Of a stretch of 64,000 bases of DNA, positions 42,196-50,777 are shown piece by piece. The notes beneath the pieces were generated by a model. It searched no databases. It worked only from the letters and a program-made list of their open reading frames with translations, and had not been told where the DNA came from. The DNA is from Lysobacteraceae bacterium (GTDB lineage Bacteria > Pseudomonadota > Gammaproteobacteria > Xanthomonadales > Ahniellaceae): NCBI GenBank assembly GCA_002995625.1, contig PVBP01000002.1:22897-86896 (forward strand), written 5' to 3'. How positions within the stretch are numbered: the first letter of the stretch is position 1; every line of letters begins with the position of its first letter. The position numbers and the translations under genes were made by a program.

Positions 42196-43193
42196 CAGGC
42201 GGAACCCTCGTCGCGGGCGAAGTCGGAGCGCAGCGCCGCCGCGTCGATCCCGGACTCGCGCAGGTGGCGCACGAAGGCGTCGGCGTCGCCGTGCATCGCC
42301 AGCACGCGCCGCGCACCGCTGTCGTGGACGGTCGCGAGGAGCCCTGGCCAGTCGGCGTGATCGCTCAGCACGAAGCCGAGGTCGTAGCCGCGCCGGCGTC
42401 GGTGGCCGCGCACCTGCATCCAGCCCGACGCGAAGCCGAGCGAGGCGTCGCGGAACCGGCGCATCCACGGGGTGCCTGCGGCCGAGGGCGGGGCGAGGAT
42501 CAGTTCGCCGGCGAAATCCCGGCCGCGCGGCGCGTCGGAGACCGGCCGCGTCGGCAGCATCGGCACGCCGGCCTGCCGATACGCGTCGACGAGGGCTGCC
42601 ATCGCGCCGTGCAGATGGACCGGCCGATCGGTCAGGCGGGCGAGCTCGGCGAGCAACCGCTGGGCCTTGCCGAGCGCATAGCAGCAGAGGACGGCCGGAA
42701 TCCTCTCGCGAACGCAGGCGTCCCACCACGCCAGCACCTCGAGCGCGACCCGCTCGGCCGGCGGCCAGCGGTAGACCGGCAGCGCGAAGGTCGCTTCGGT
42801 GACCAGCACGTCGCATCGGACCGGCTCGAACGGGGCGCAGGTCGGATCGGGGTCGCGCTTGTAGTCGCCGGTCACGACCCAGACCTCGCCGTCCGCCTCG
42901 ATCCGGACCTGGGCGGAGCCGAGGATGTGGCCGGCCGGATGCAGGCTGACGCGCGCCGAGCCGAGGTCGAATCGTTCGCCGTAGGCGCGGCCCTCGATCG
43001 GTGCCAGCGAGCCGAGTCGCAGGCGCAGCAGTTCCAGGCCCTCGGATGCCGCGATGTATCGCGCGCTTCCGGCACGCGCGTGGTCGGCGTGGGCGTGCGT
43101 CAACACCGCGCAGGGCACCGGTCGCCACGGATCGATGTGGAAGTCGCCGGCCCGGCAGTACAGGCCGGCTGCGGTCATTTCGATCAGGGCCAT
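42195..43193 (-). CDS. ligase-associated DNA exonuclease (MBL fold, YSH1-like)
   Basis: 332 residues. The metallo-beta-lactamase metal motif HAHADHA is at 33-39, and HPAGHILGSAQ, GDYKRD and SDHAD follow, as in beta-CASP nucleases related to CPSF73 and SNM1. It is the first gene of the repair cassette. ATG 43193 is used; an in-frame ATG at 43178 is possible. Processing of DNA ends before ligation is the inferred role. Confidence 0.92.
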   Translation of the reverse strand: MALIEMTAAGLYCRAGDFHIDPWRPVPCAVLTHAHADHARAGSARYIAASEGLELLRLRLGSLAPIEGRAYGERFDLGSARVSLHPAGHILGSAQVRIEADGEVWVVTGDYKRDPDPTCAPFEPVRCDVLVTEATFALPVYRWPPAERVALEVLAWWDACVRERIPAVLCCYALGKAQRLLAELARLTDRPVHLHGAMAALVDAYRQAGVPMLPTRPVSDAPRGRDFAGELILAPPSAAGTPWMRRFRDASLGFASGWMQVRGHRRRRGYDLGFVLSDHADWPGLLATVHDSGARRVLAMHGDADAFVRHLRESGIDAAALRSDFARDEGSA

Positions 43194-43274
43194 GGGGCTG
43201 CCGGAGGTCGGTGCGGTCCACCGCGCCCGGGTTGTACGGCGCGCGGCGTCCACGCCGCGTCGGCGCCGGCCGCG

Positions 43275-45092
43275 CTAGGCCGCCGCCACGCGGTCGGGGC
43301 CCGGGTCGGGCGCGAGCGAAGCCGCGGCGGCGAACTGAAGACGCGCAAGTTCGGCGTAAAGACCGCCCTTGGCCACCAGCTCCGCATGTCGGCCGACGTC
43401 GACCACCCGCCCGCGGTCCATCACCACGATCCGGTCCGCGCGCAGCACGGTCGCCAGCCGATGCGCGATCACGATCGTGGTGCGGCCGGCCATCAGCCGC
43501 TCCAGCGCCTGCTGCACCAGCGCCTCGCTGTGCGCGTCGAGCGCCGACGTGGCCTCGTCGAGCAGCAGGACCGGCGCATCCTTGAGCAGTGCCCGGGCGA
43601 TCGCGATCCGCTGCTGCTGGCCACCCGAAAGGCGGACGCCGCGCTCGCCGAGGTGGGTCCGATAGCCGTCCGGCTGATCGCGCAGGAAGCCGTCGGCCTC
43701 GGCGGCGCGGGCGGCGGCGACGATCTCGGCGTCGCTCGCGTCGGCCCGCCCGAGCGCGATGTTCTCGCGCGCCGACGCGCCGAAGATCACCGGATCCTGC
43801 GGCACCAGCGCGATCGACCCGCGCAGCCACTCGAGCGGCAGGGTCCGGAGGTCCCGCCCGTCGAGCCTGAGCGCGCCACCCTGCGGGTCGAAGAAGCGCA
43901 GCAGCAGCTGGAAGACCGTGCTCTTGCCGGCACCCGAAGGACCGACCAGCGCCACGGTCTCGCCGGGCTCGATCGCGAGCGTGAAGCCGTCGAGGGCCGG
44001 CGCATCGGGACGCGAGGGATAGCAGAAGCGCACGTCGTCGAAACGGATCTCGCCGCGCGCCCGCGCCTCCGGCGCGCTCGCGCCCGGCGCGTCGACGATC
44101 GCGGGTCGCGTCGCGAGCAGTTCGCCGATCCGTTCCATCGCGCCGGCCGCCCGCTGCACGTCGCCCCAGACCTCGCTGAGCGCGCCGACCGATCCGGCCA
44201 GGATCAGCGCGTAGAGCACGAACTGGCCGAGCAGGCCCGGGGTCATCTCGCCGGCGATCACGGCGCGCGCGCCGACCCACAGCACCGCCGTGACCGCCCC
44301 GAACACCAGCAGGATCACGAGCGCGGTCAGCAGCGCGCGCATCGCGATCCGGCGGCGCGCGGTCCGGAGCAGGGCATCGACGCGGCCGGCGAACCGCGAC
44401 GCGGTCGCGCGCTCGCGCACGAACGACTGGATCGTGTGGATCGCGCCGAGCGTCTCGCTGGCCTCCGCGGCGACGTCGGCGATTCGATCCTGGCTGCGCC
44501 GCGACAGCTCCCGGACCTTGCGACCGAACAGGATCATCGGCAGCAGCACCAGCGGGATCACCAGCGCGGCATAGGCGGCGAGCTTCGGGCTGGTCCAGAC
44601 CAGCAGGGCGGCCGCGCCGAGGAAGGTGACGAGGCTCCGCACCGCGACCGAGGCGCTCGATCCGACCACGGTCTGGACCAGTTCGGTGTCGGTCGTCAGC
44701 CGCGACTGGATCTCGCCGATCCGGGTGCGCTCGTAGAACCCCTGGTCGAGCGCGAGAAGGTGGTCGTAGACCGCGCGCCTCAGATCGGCGACGACCCGTT
44801 CCCCGAGCATCGAGACGAAGGCGAAGCGCAGCGCGGTCGCGAGCGCGAGCACCGCGGCGACGCCGAGCAGCGCGACGAAGTAGCGGTCGATGAAGCCCGC
44901 GTCCGCGGCCGAGAAGCCGTGGTCGATCATCTGCCGGACCGCGTAGGGCAGCGCCAGCGTCGCGCTCGACGACACCAGCAGCGAGACCAGCCAGCCGGCG
45001 ACGAGCCGGGGCTGACGCCGGACGTACGGCCAGGCGGCCGCGAGCGGCCTGAGACCGCGGCTGCTGACGGGACGCTCGGAGGTGTCGCTCAC
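43275..45092 (-). CDS. MsbA-like ABC exporter (fused permease-ATPase)
   Basis: 605 residues. Six membrane segments fill the first ~330 residues. The ATPase part has Walker A GPSGAGKS at 384-391, signature LSGGQQQR and Walker B LLLDEATSALD. It belongs to the MsbA/ABCB group of homodimeric exporters of lipids, drugs or peptides; substrate unknown. I chose the GTG at 45092; the next upstream in-frame ATG would overlap the divergent tcdA coding region. TACAAT on the minus strand at 45154-45159 is a likely -10. It is 81 bases from the repair cassette and probably independent of it. Confidence 0.9.
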   Translation of the reverse strand: MSDTSERPVSSRGLRPLAAAWPYVRRQPRLVAGWLVSLLVSSSATLALPYAVRQMIDHGFSAADAGFIDRYFVALLGVAAVLALATALRFAFVSMLGERVVADLRRAVYDHLLALDQGFYERTRIGEIQSRLTTDTELVQTVVGSSASVAVRSLVTFLGAAALLVWTSPKLAAYAALVIPLVLLPMILFGRKVRELSRRSQDRIADVAAEASETLGAIHTIQSFVRERATASRFAGRVDALLRTARRRIAMRALLTALVILLVFGAVTAVLWVGARAVIAGEMTPGLLGQFVLYALILAGSVGALSEVWGDVQRAAGAMERIGELLATRPAIVDAPGASAPEARARGEIRFDDVRFCYPSRPDAPALDGFTLAIEPGETVALVGPSGAGKSTVFQLLLRFFDPQGGALRLDGRDLRTLPLEWLRGSIALVPQDPVIFGASARENIALGRADASDAEIVAAARAAEADGFLRDQPDGYRTHLGERGVRLSGGQQQRIAIARALLKDAPVLLLDEATSALDAHSEALVQQALERLMAGRTTIVIAHRLATVLRADRIVVMDRGRVVDVGRHAELVAKGGLYAELARLQFAAAASLAPDPGPDRVAAA

Positions 45093-45153
45093 GGGCGGAT
45101 GCGCGCGGGCGGGGAAGGGGACATTGCGAGGGGCTGGTGACGCGGAGCCTTGG

Positions 45154-45159
45154 ATTGTA
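45154..45159 (-). promoter_or_regulatory. candidate -10 element for the ABC exporter
   Basis: TACAAT on the minus strand, 61 bases before the GTG at 45092, within the divergent gap to tcdA. It is one of the closest matches to TATAAT in the window. Confidence 0.4.
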
Positions 45160-45183
45160 GGTCGCGCGGCGGTCCGGATCGGG

Positions 45184-45189
45184 GAAAAT
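45184..45189 (+). promoter_or_regulatory. candidate -10 element for tcdA, leaderless spacing
   Basis: GAAAAT, six bases, then the ATG at 45196. The spacing equals that at 33203 and 57308. There is no alternative ribosome binding site beyond the GGGG before it. Confidence 0.35.
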
Positions 45190-45195
45190 CGCACG

Positions 45196-45978
45196 ATGTC
45201 CCCTGAACGCTTCGCCGGCATCGACCGGCTCTACGGCGCCGGCACGGTCGCGCGGCTGGCCCGCGCGCACGTGGCCGTCGTCGGGATCGGTGGCGTCGGA
45301 TCCTGGGTGGTCGAGGCCCTCGCGCGTTCCGGGGTCGGCCGGCTGACGTTGATCGATGGCGATGCGGTCTGCCTGTCCAACGTGAATCGGCAGGTCCACG
45401 CGATCGATGGCGCGTTCGGGCGGCCCAAGGTCGAGGTGATGGCGGAGCGCGCGCGCGCGATCGCGCCCGATCTCGGCGTGCACGCGATCGAGGCATTCGC
45501 GCTGCCGTCGAATCTGCGCGAGCTGCTCGGCGAGGATCTCGACTGCCTCGTCGATGCGTGCGACACGATCCGGGCGAAGGTGGCCCTGATCGCGCACGCC
45601 AGGCGTCGAAAGCTCCCGGTGGTCACGATCGGCGCCGCCGGTGGGCGCGTCGATCCGGCCCGGATCGGCTGCCGCGACCTCGCCAAGACGGTCGCCGATC
45701 CGCTGCTGGCCGAGGTCCGCCGGCGTCTCCGGGACGAGCACGGCTGGACCCGCAATCCGAAGCGCTACTTCGGTGTCCCGGCGGTCTACTCGCTCGAGCA
45801 GCCGCGCTACGTCCAGCCCGACGGCAGCGTCGGCTGCCGGCGGGAGCCGATCGCCGGCGAGGCGCTGCGACTCGACTGCGCCGGCGGATTCGGCGCCGCG
45901 GCGCACGTGACCGCGAGCTTCGCGATGCACGCGGTCGCGCGCGTGATCGGGCGCCTGCTCGAGCGGGAGATCGCCTGA
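45196..45978 (+). CDS. tcdA: tRNA threonylcarbamoyladenosine dehydratase TcdA
   Basis: 260 residues of the E1/ThiF/MoeB-like family (CsdL/YgdL). The nucleotide-binding GIGGVGSW is at about 30-37, followed by DGDAVCLSNVNRQ and the VDACDTIRAKVALI block. The enzyme uses ATP to cyclise t6A37 in tRNA to the ct6A form, improving decoding. The start follows the RFAGIDRLYG family N-terminus. It lies divergent from the ABC exporter and 76 bases ahead of the methyltransferase. Confidence 0.94.
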   Translation: MSPERFAGIDRLYGAGTVARLARAHVAVVGIGGVGSWVVEALARSGVGRLTLIDGDAVCLSNVNRQVHAIDGAFGRPKVEVMAERARAIAPDLGVHAIEAFALPSNLRELLGEDLDCLVDACDTIRAKVALIAHARRRKLPVVTIGAAGGRVDPARIGCRDLAKTVADPLLAEVRRRLRDEHGWTRNPKRYFGVPAVYSLEQPRYVQPDGSVGCRREPIAGEALRLDCAGGFGAAAHVTASFAMHAVARVIGRLLEREIA

Positions 45979-45997
45979 GGCTGCCGCGACGGCGCGT

Positions 45998-46026
45998 TTG
46001 TCGGCCACCTGGGCTTCGTCGATACT
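45998..46026 (+). promoter_or_regulatory. candidate sigma70-type promoter for the methyltransferase gene
   Basis: TTGTCG, 17 bases, then GATACT: four of six matches in each hexamer with ideal spacing. The expected start lies near 46033, 22 bases before the GTG at 46055. Confidence 0.45.
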
Positions 46027-46054
46027 CGCGGGCCAGTCACCGCGTGACCGACAC

Positions 46055-47320
46055 GTGACCGCCCTGATCCACCGTTCGTTCGCCGCCCTGCCCTCGGAGC
46101 GCCTCGCCAACGGCCAGCCGGCCGCGCTCGAAGCCGGCTTTGCCGTCGACGCCCCGATCGTGCTGGACTTCGATGCCTCGCTCGAGCTGATCCGCCGCGA
46201 CGACGGCCTGAGGCACTACGCGCGCAACCTGCGACAGGACGGCCTCGCTCCGTCTTGGCTTCCGCGCGGCAGCTACCGCGTCGGCTGGCACTGCGCCAGG
46301 CTCGACCTGCCGCCCGGCCGCTACATCGCGCGCATCGGCCTGTGGGATCGTCGGCTCGGCGAGTCGAGGTTGCGGGCGGTCGCCGAGCATCCGTTCTCGG
46401 TCGAGGGGGAGGCGGCGGGCAAGGGATCCGACGGCGCGTGGACGCTGGCCTCGGAAGGCCCGGTGGAACTCGACCGGCTGAGCTGGCGCAAGGGCCCGAC
46501 GGACTGGTTCTACAAGCATTTCGACCATGCCGCGCCGACCGTCATCAGCTACATGCTCGGTGACGCGCCGGAGCTGCGCGGGCGGATCCTGGACGTCGGC
46601 TGCGGGGACGGCATCACCGATCTCGGGATCGCGCTGCGCACCGAGCCCGAGTGCCTCTACGGCGTCGATCCGTTTCGCGGCTACGAGCGGCTCCCCGAGA
46701 TCCTCGCGGCGAACCAGCTCGACCCGTCGGTGATCCCGGACTGCCTGCGGTTCCTGCCGGCCGACGCGAACCATCTGCCGTTCGACGACGACAGCTTCGA
46801 CGTGGTGCTGTCCTGGGGTTCGGTCGAGCACATCGCCGGCGGCTACCACCAGGCCCTGCTCGAGATGCGCCGGGTCCTGCGCGACGGCGGACTGCTGTTC
46901 ATCCATCCCGGGCTTTACTACTCGAGCATCGGGCACCACCTCGGCGAGTTCAGTCCCGAACCGCACGTCCACCTGAAGCACGATCCGGAGACGCTGCGGC
47001 GCATGGTGCTCGAAGGCACCCCGAACTACATCGATCGCGCCGGCGAGTTCGCCAGTCCCGCGCAGTACTGGCAGTGGTACACCGAGCTGAATCCGATCAC
47101 CGTGGACCGCTTCGAGCAGGAACTCAGGATGCTGGGGTTCGAGTTCCGACGCGCCGCGCTGCGAACCGACGAGCGCATCGACTACAGCCCCGAACTGCAG
47201 CGCTATCCGCTGCTGCACCTCGGCATCGCCGAGCTGTACCTCGCTTGCGTGCTCCGGAAGCCGGCCCGGCCGGCCGGATTCCGCGCGCTGCCGTTGGGCA
47301 CCGTGGAGGCACCGTCGTGA
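46055..47320 (+). CDS. SAM-dependent methyltransferase with N-terminal beta-domain
   Basis: 421 residues. Residues ~25-120 form a beta-rich domain with YRVGWHCARLDLPPGRYIARIG-type strands (72-95), resembling the C-terminal sugar-binding domain of Wzt O-antigen transporters. Residues ~170-310 are a class I methyltransferase with motif I ILDVGCGDG at 178-186, DPFRGYE, and FDVVLSWGSVEHI. The acceptor might be a surface glycan or other polysaccharide, inferred only from the first domain. GTG 46055 was chosen because the domain begins there and a promoter lies just upstream. Its stop overlaps the next gene by GTGA. Confidence 0.8.
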   Translation: MTALIHRSFAALPSERLANGQPAALEAGFAVDAPIVLDFDASLELIRRDDGLRHYARNLRQDGLAPSWLPRGSYRVGWHCARLDLPPGRYIARIGLWDRRLGESRLRAVAEHPFSVEGEAAGKGSDGAWTLASEGPVELDRLSWRKGPTDWFYKHFDHAAPTVISYMLGDAPELRGRILDVGCGDGITDLGIALRTEPECLYGVDPFRGYERLPEILAANQLDPSVIPDCLRFLPADANHLPFDDDSFDVVLSWGSVEHIAGGYHQALLEMRRVLRDGGLLFIHPGLYYSSIGHHLGEFSPEPHVHLKHDPETLRRMVLEGTPNYIDRAGEFASPAQYWQWYTELNPITVDRFEQELRMLGFEFRRAALRTDERIDYSPELQRYPLLHLGIAELYLACVLRKPARPAGFRALPLGTVEAPS

Positions 47321-48195
47321 GCGCCGCGGAACCGGGGTGGCTCGTCGCGCGCGGCGCGCGCCCGGGGTCTCGGCGCGGTTCGCGGGGCCTGTCCGTCTGG
47401 ATGCTGGTCGGGCTCGCGGCTGCCGCGTGCCATCCGGCCTGCGCGGCGACACCAAAGGAGCGGGCCGTGGACGAAGTCGAGGTGCGGGTGACCTGGCGCG
47501 AGCGGATGCTGCTGCCGCCGGGCGCGCGGCTCGAGGTCACGATCGAGGACGTCGCGCGCGCCGATGCGCCGTCGGAGGTGCTGGCGCGGATCGTCGTCGA
47601 CGATCCGCCCCCACCACCGGTGCGCGTGCGGCTGCCGCTGGCCGGCATCGACCTCGCGCCGGCGCGCCGCCCGGTGGTTCGCGCACGGGTCACGGTCGAC
47701 GGTCGCTTGCGCTTCACGACCGACCGGCATTATCCGCTGCCGGCGGCGCCCGGATCGATGCCGCTCGAGATCGTGCTGGTCGGTGTCGGCGGGCGCGCGC
47801 CGTCGGTCGATGGCCAGCGGCCGACCCCCGACGCGTCGCTGACGAACACCTACTGGCGGCTGCTCTCGATCGACGATCGCGCGGTCGCCGTCGAGGCGGG
47901 GTCGCGCGAGCCGCATCTCGTGATCGCCGATGTCGATGGACGGCTCGGCTGGCGCGGGACGGTCGGCTGCAACCGCCTGTTCGGCACGGTCGAGATCGAC
48001 GGCCACGCGATCCGTTTTCCGCCGACCGGCGCGGCGACGCTGATGGCCTGCCCGCCGGGACTCGCGGAACTCGAACGCGGGCTCGCCGAGGCGCTGGACG
48101 CTGCGACGCGCTGGCAGATCTCCGGCAACCGGCTGGCGCTGATCGACGCCGGCGGGCGCACGCGGCTCGTCGCCGAGGCGGTCCATCTGCGCTGA
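47317..48195 (+). CDS. exported YbaY-META two-domain protein
   Basis: 292 residues starting with GTG in the overlap GTGA. A signal sequence follows an Arg-rich N-terminus (hydrophobic stretch 26-37); cleavage at ACA near 43 or lipidation at Cys38 are both possible. Residues ~50-145 match the YbaY lipoprotein fold (VRVTWRERMLLPPGARLEV, VVDDPPPPPVRVRLPL), and ~165-290 a META/HslJ domain (TYWRL, GCNRLFG, GAATLMACP). META domains occur in heat-shock HslJ and motility-related lipoproteins; the function is not known. Coupling to the methyltransferase suggests an envelope role. Confidence 0.82.
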   Translation: MSAAEPGWLVARGARPGSRRGSRGLSVWMLVGLAAAACHPACAATPKERAVDEVEVRVTWRERMLLPPGARLEVTIEDVARADAPSEVLARIVVDDPPPPPVRVRLPLAGIDLAPARRPVVRARVTVDGRLRFTTDRHYPLPAAPGSMPLEIVLVGVGGRAPSVDGQRPTPDASLTNTYWRLLSIDDRAVAVEAGSREPHLVIADVDGRLGWRGTVGCNRLFGTVEIDGHAIRFPPTGAATLMACPPGLAELERGLAEALDAATRWQISGNRLALIDAGGRTRLVAEAVHLR

Positions 48196-48255
48196 CACGG
48201 ACGCCTTGCGCCGCGGTGCTCGAGCCTCCGGCGTCGGCCGGCCCCGTCGATCGAA

Positions 48256-48744
48256 TCAAGGCCGCGAGTAGCCCCAGGCCTGCATCCGGCCGTCCCGATA
48301 GGGCATGACGCCGTGGAAGGGCCTCGGGTCATCGTCGAAGACCAGCGGCAGGAAATGCCGGTCGCCCTCCCACAGCGGCAGGTCGAGCAGGCGCTCGCGC
48401 GGAACCCACTCGAGCGTGCCCTCGGCGTTGCGGCGCGGCGGTTCGCCGGTCCACCGGTCGACGAGGAACACGAAGCCGAACCAGTCCTCGCCCCCGCGTC
48501 CGAAGCCGGGCCAGCTGATCGTGCCGCGGAGCCGCATTCCGAGCACCTCGATGCCGGCTTCCTCGGCCAGTTCGCGCCGCATGCCCGCCGCCACGTCCTC
48601 GCCGCCTTCGAGCTTGCCGCCAAGGCCGTTGTACTTGCCGCGGTGGTGGTCGCCCGGACGCGCATTGCGGTGAACCATCAGCACCCGGCGCGAGTCCGGC
48701 GACAGGACGTAGCCCAGCGTGGCCAGGATCGGCGTGAACGGCAT
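48256..48744 (-). CDS. Nudix hydrolase, 8-oxo-dGTPase-like
   Basis: 162 residues. The Nudix box fits exactly: G43-x5-E49-x7-R57-E58-L59-x-E61-E62-x-G64-I65. The preceding GKYNGLGGKLE is typical of MTH1/MutX-type enzymes that cleave 8-oxo-dGTP and related nucleotides. Sanitising the nucleotide pool is the likely role. It lies 56 bases behind the dehydrogenase stop and converges on the META gene without a terminator in the 60-base gap. Confidence 0.88.
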   Translation of the reverse strand: MPFTPILATLGYVLSPDSRRVLMVHRNARPGDHHRGKYNGLGGKLEGGEDVAAGMRRELAEEAGIEVLGMRLRGTISWPGFGRGGEDWFGFVFLVDRWTGEPPRRNAEGTLEWVPRERLLDLPLWEGDRHFLPLVFDDDPRPFHGVMPYRDGRMQAWGYSRP

Positions 48745-48800
48745 CTTGCGGAGACCGACGGACGAGGCGGTCGCGACGCTGATGCCGCGCCGGGCCGAAG

Positions 48801-49757
48801 TCAAGCCATCGGACGTCCGATCGCGCCGACGACCCGCCGTTCGAGCCACGCGACGAGCTCGGCAGCGCTGGCACCGCCGCGCGTGTATCCGAAGGCATGC
48901 TCCGGATCGAGTTGCCGATCGAGCCAGATGCCGCCCTCGGCCGCGACGGGCGGGCGCGTCGCGGCCAGCCACAAGGCCGTGTCGGCGCCCTGGTCGGCCG
49001 ATCGCAGGTAGCGCGCGAGGGCCCGGCGAAAGCCGGGCAGGGCGGTCCGAACGCCGTCGGTATCGACCCAACCCGGATGCATCACGTGGGCGACCGGAGC
49101 CGCCGGACCCAGGCCGTTCCAGTACCGCGTCAGTTCGACCTGGGCGCGCTTGTGCTGCGCGTAGGCCATGAACCCGTCGTGGCCTGCGGCGTCCGCCGCC
49201 TCGAGCGCCGCGAGATCGAGGCGCGCGCCGTACATTCCGCCCGAGCTCATCGAGATCACGAGGCTGCGCCCGTCGATGGCCTTCGCGGTGCGGAGCGACT
49301 CGACGAGCGCGTAATGGTTGACGAGGTTGGTCGCGAGGCTCGTTTCGAGGCCTTCCGCGGTGCGGGAGTAGTCGTGGCGCATCACGCCGACGTTGGCCAC
49401 CACGACGTCGACCCGACCGCCGTCGACGATCGCACCCGCAGCCGCGCGGACCCGTGCGATCGAGGCAAGGTCGACCTGGAGGGTTTCGACCCGGCCCGGT
49501 GAGGCGACTGGCTCGGCGGCGAGCGTTGCGAGCCGGGACGGGTCGCGGGCGATCGCGACGACCGCGGCTCCGGCTCGGGCCGCGCCCAACGCGATCGCCC
49601 GACCGATGCCGCCGGTCGCGCCGGTCACGACCCAGCGCTGCCCGCGGAAATCGAGCCGGGGTTGCCCGGGATCGGGGACCCGCGCGCGGAAGCCGAGGAC
49701 CGAGAAGGCCCGGAAGAATCGGGCGTAGAAGAACAGCGCGGCGAGCGGCTTCAGCAT
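48801..49757 (-). CDS. short-chain dehydrogenase/reductase
   Basis: 318 residues. The NAD(P)-binding TGATGGIG lies near 45-52, NVGV (NNAG-like) near 122, the catalytic Ser in SMSSGG and the YxxxK pair in YAQHKRA. It resembles the DHRS12-like group, with a hydrophobic N-terminus LAALFFYARFFRAFSVLGF that may touch the membrane. The substrate is unknown; a lipid or quinone-like carbonyl is plausible. CACGCT lies six bases before the ATG on the minus strand. Confidence 0.88.
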   Translation of the reverse strand: MLKPLAALFFYARFFRAFSVLGFRARVPDPGQPRLDFRGQRWVVTGATGGIGRAIALGAARAGAAVVAIARDPSRLATLAAEPVASPGRVETLQVDLASIARVRAAAGAIVDGGRVDVVVANVGVMRHDYSRTAEGLETSLATNLVNHYALVESLRTAKAIDGRSLVISMSSGGMYGARLDLAALEAADAAGHDGFMAYAQHKRAQVELTRYWNGLGPAAPVAHVMHPGWVDTDGVRTALPGFRRALARYLRSADQGADTALWLAATRPPVAAEGGIWLDRQLDPEHAFGYTRGGASAAELVAWLERRVVGAIGRPMA

Positions 49758-49860
49758 CGCGCGAGCGTGCCAGCGCCCGGCGCAAGGGCCCGTGAGCGCG
49801 GTGCCCGGGGGGACGCGGGCCGCGTCCGGCGAGATGGATCGCTGCCCGCCGGGCGGGCGG

Positions 49861-50454
49861 TCAGGTGCCCCGGGACCCGAGGCGGACCAGCAGCTGTTCG
49901 ATCCAGCCGGGCAGCACGCTCAGCAGGCGATCGTGGCGCTGGGCCTTCGCCAGGGCCGGCGCCACGTCGTCGCGCAGGCGCCCATACTCGCCCTGCAGCG
50001 TGATCAACGTGGTCTTGAGCTTGGCCAGTTCGACCTCGAGCGACCGCCGGCTCGCCTCGGCCTGGCTCGCGGCAGCGGCGAGTTGCGCCCGCAGCGTCTC
50101 GTTCTCGGCAGCCAGCGCGTCGGTCCGCTGGTCATCGGCGGGACGTGTGAGGGAGAGGTCCGAAAGGCGCGACTCGAGCTCGTGGATCCGGCCCTCCGCC
50201 CGGCGCAGCTGGGCGATCGACTCGTCGCGCTGGCGCTGCAGGTCGACCATGCGCTTCAGCTGGTCGCGGGCCTCCTGTTCGCGCTGCTCGAGGAGGGACT
50301 GGAGCTGTTCGACCATGAACCGGGCTCCCTCGAGATCGGACGCGGTCGCGGGTTCCTGCATGTCGTTCGCCTCCAGCGCGATTCCGAAAGACGCGAGTTC
50401 CGCGTTGTACGCCTCCGTGACGGCCGCGGCGTTGATGTGGGTTCGATCGAACAT
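49861..50454 (-). CDS. coiled-coil protein of unknown function
   Basis: 197 residues, not recognised. From about 40 to 165 the sequence is a continuous heptad-like coiled coil (EGARFMVEQLQSLLEQREQEA, then QLRRAEGRIHELESRLSDL and LAAENETLRAQLAAA, here cut into pieces). The first ~35 residues (FDRTHINAAAVTEAYNAEL) and last ~25 (LSVLPGWIEQLLVRLG) are not. There is no signal or membrane segment. GGGGA precedes the ATG at a normal distance. It could be a cytoplasmic scaffold or polysaccharide-export accessory; neighbours give no hint. A 323-base gap with unusual A/T-rich sites lies upstream. Confidence 0.7.
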   Translation of the reverse strand: MFDRTHINAAAVTEAYNAELASFGIALEANDMQEPATASDLEGARFMVEQLQSLLEQREQEARDQLKRMVDLQRQRDESIAQLRRAEGRIHELESRLSDLSLTRPADDQRTDALAAENETLRAQLAAAASQAEASRRSLEVELAKLKTTLITLQGEYGRLRDDVAPALAKAQRHDRLLSVLPGWIEQLLVRLGSRGT

Positions 50455-50777
50455 CCTGGTCCCCAAGCTGTGGCGTCGCCCGAGGAAGGGAGCAAGCGGC
50501 GTGCCAGCCGTACCGTGGCCCGGAACCCGCGGTCGGCCGGCCGCGGACAGCGGTTTCACCGGCGCAGGCCTGCGACGGTCGAACGCGCGGCGGACATCGA
50601 AATGCGCGATGCGTCACATATTGACCCGTCGCGTCCGTGGCCGTCGGCGGACTCGGCGCGGTCTCCGAACGCCATGACCGCGGTATGCGGACATCCCAAG
50701 CCCGCACCCGGCATGAGCTGGTCTCATTAATTTGACATAATCTACATTACACGCACTGATCCCGCGATCGCCACGGA
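50455..50777. promoter_or_regulatory. regulatory gap with A/T-rich island
   Basis: 323 bases between ackA and the coiled-coil gene. It holds an inverted repeat GTCA-CATAT-TGAC at 50613-50625 and a 28-base island at 50725-50752 with only 7 G/C bases. The island contains a perfect TTGACA on the plus strand (50732-50737), pointing antisense into ackA, and TAGATT/GATTAT-like -10s on the minus strand. I see no gene in it. Confidence 0.5.
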
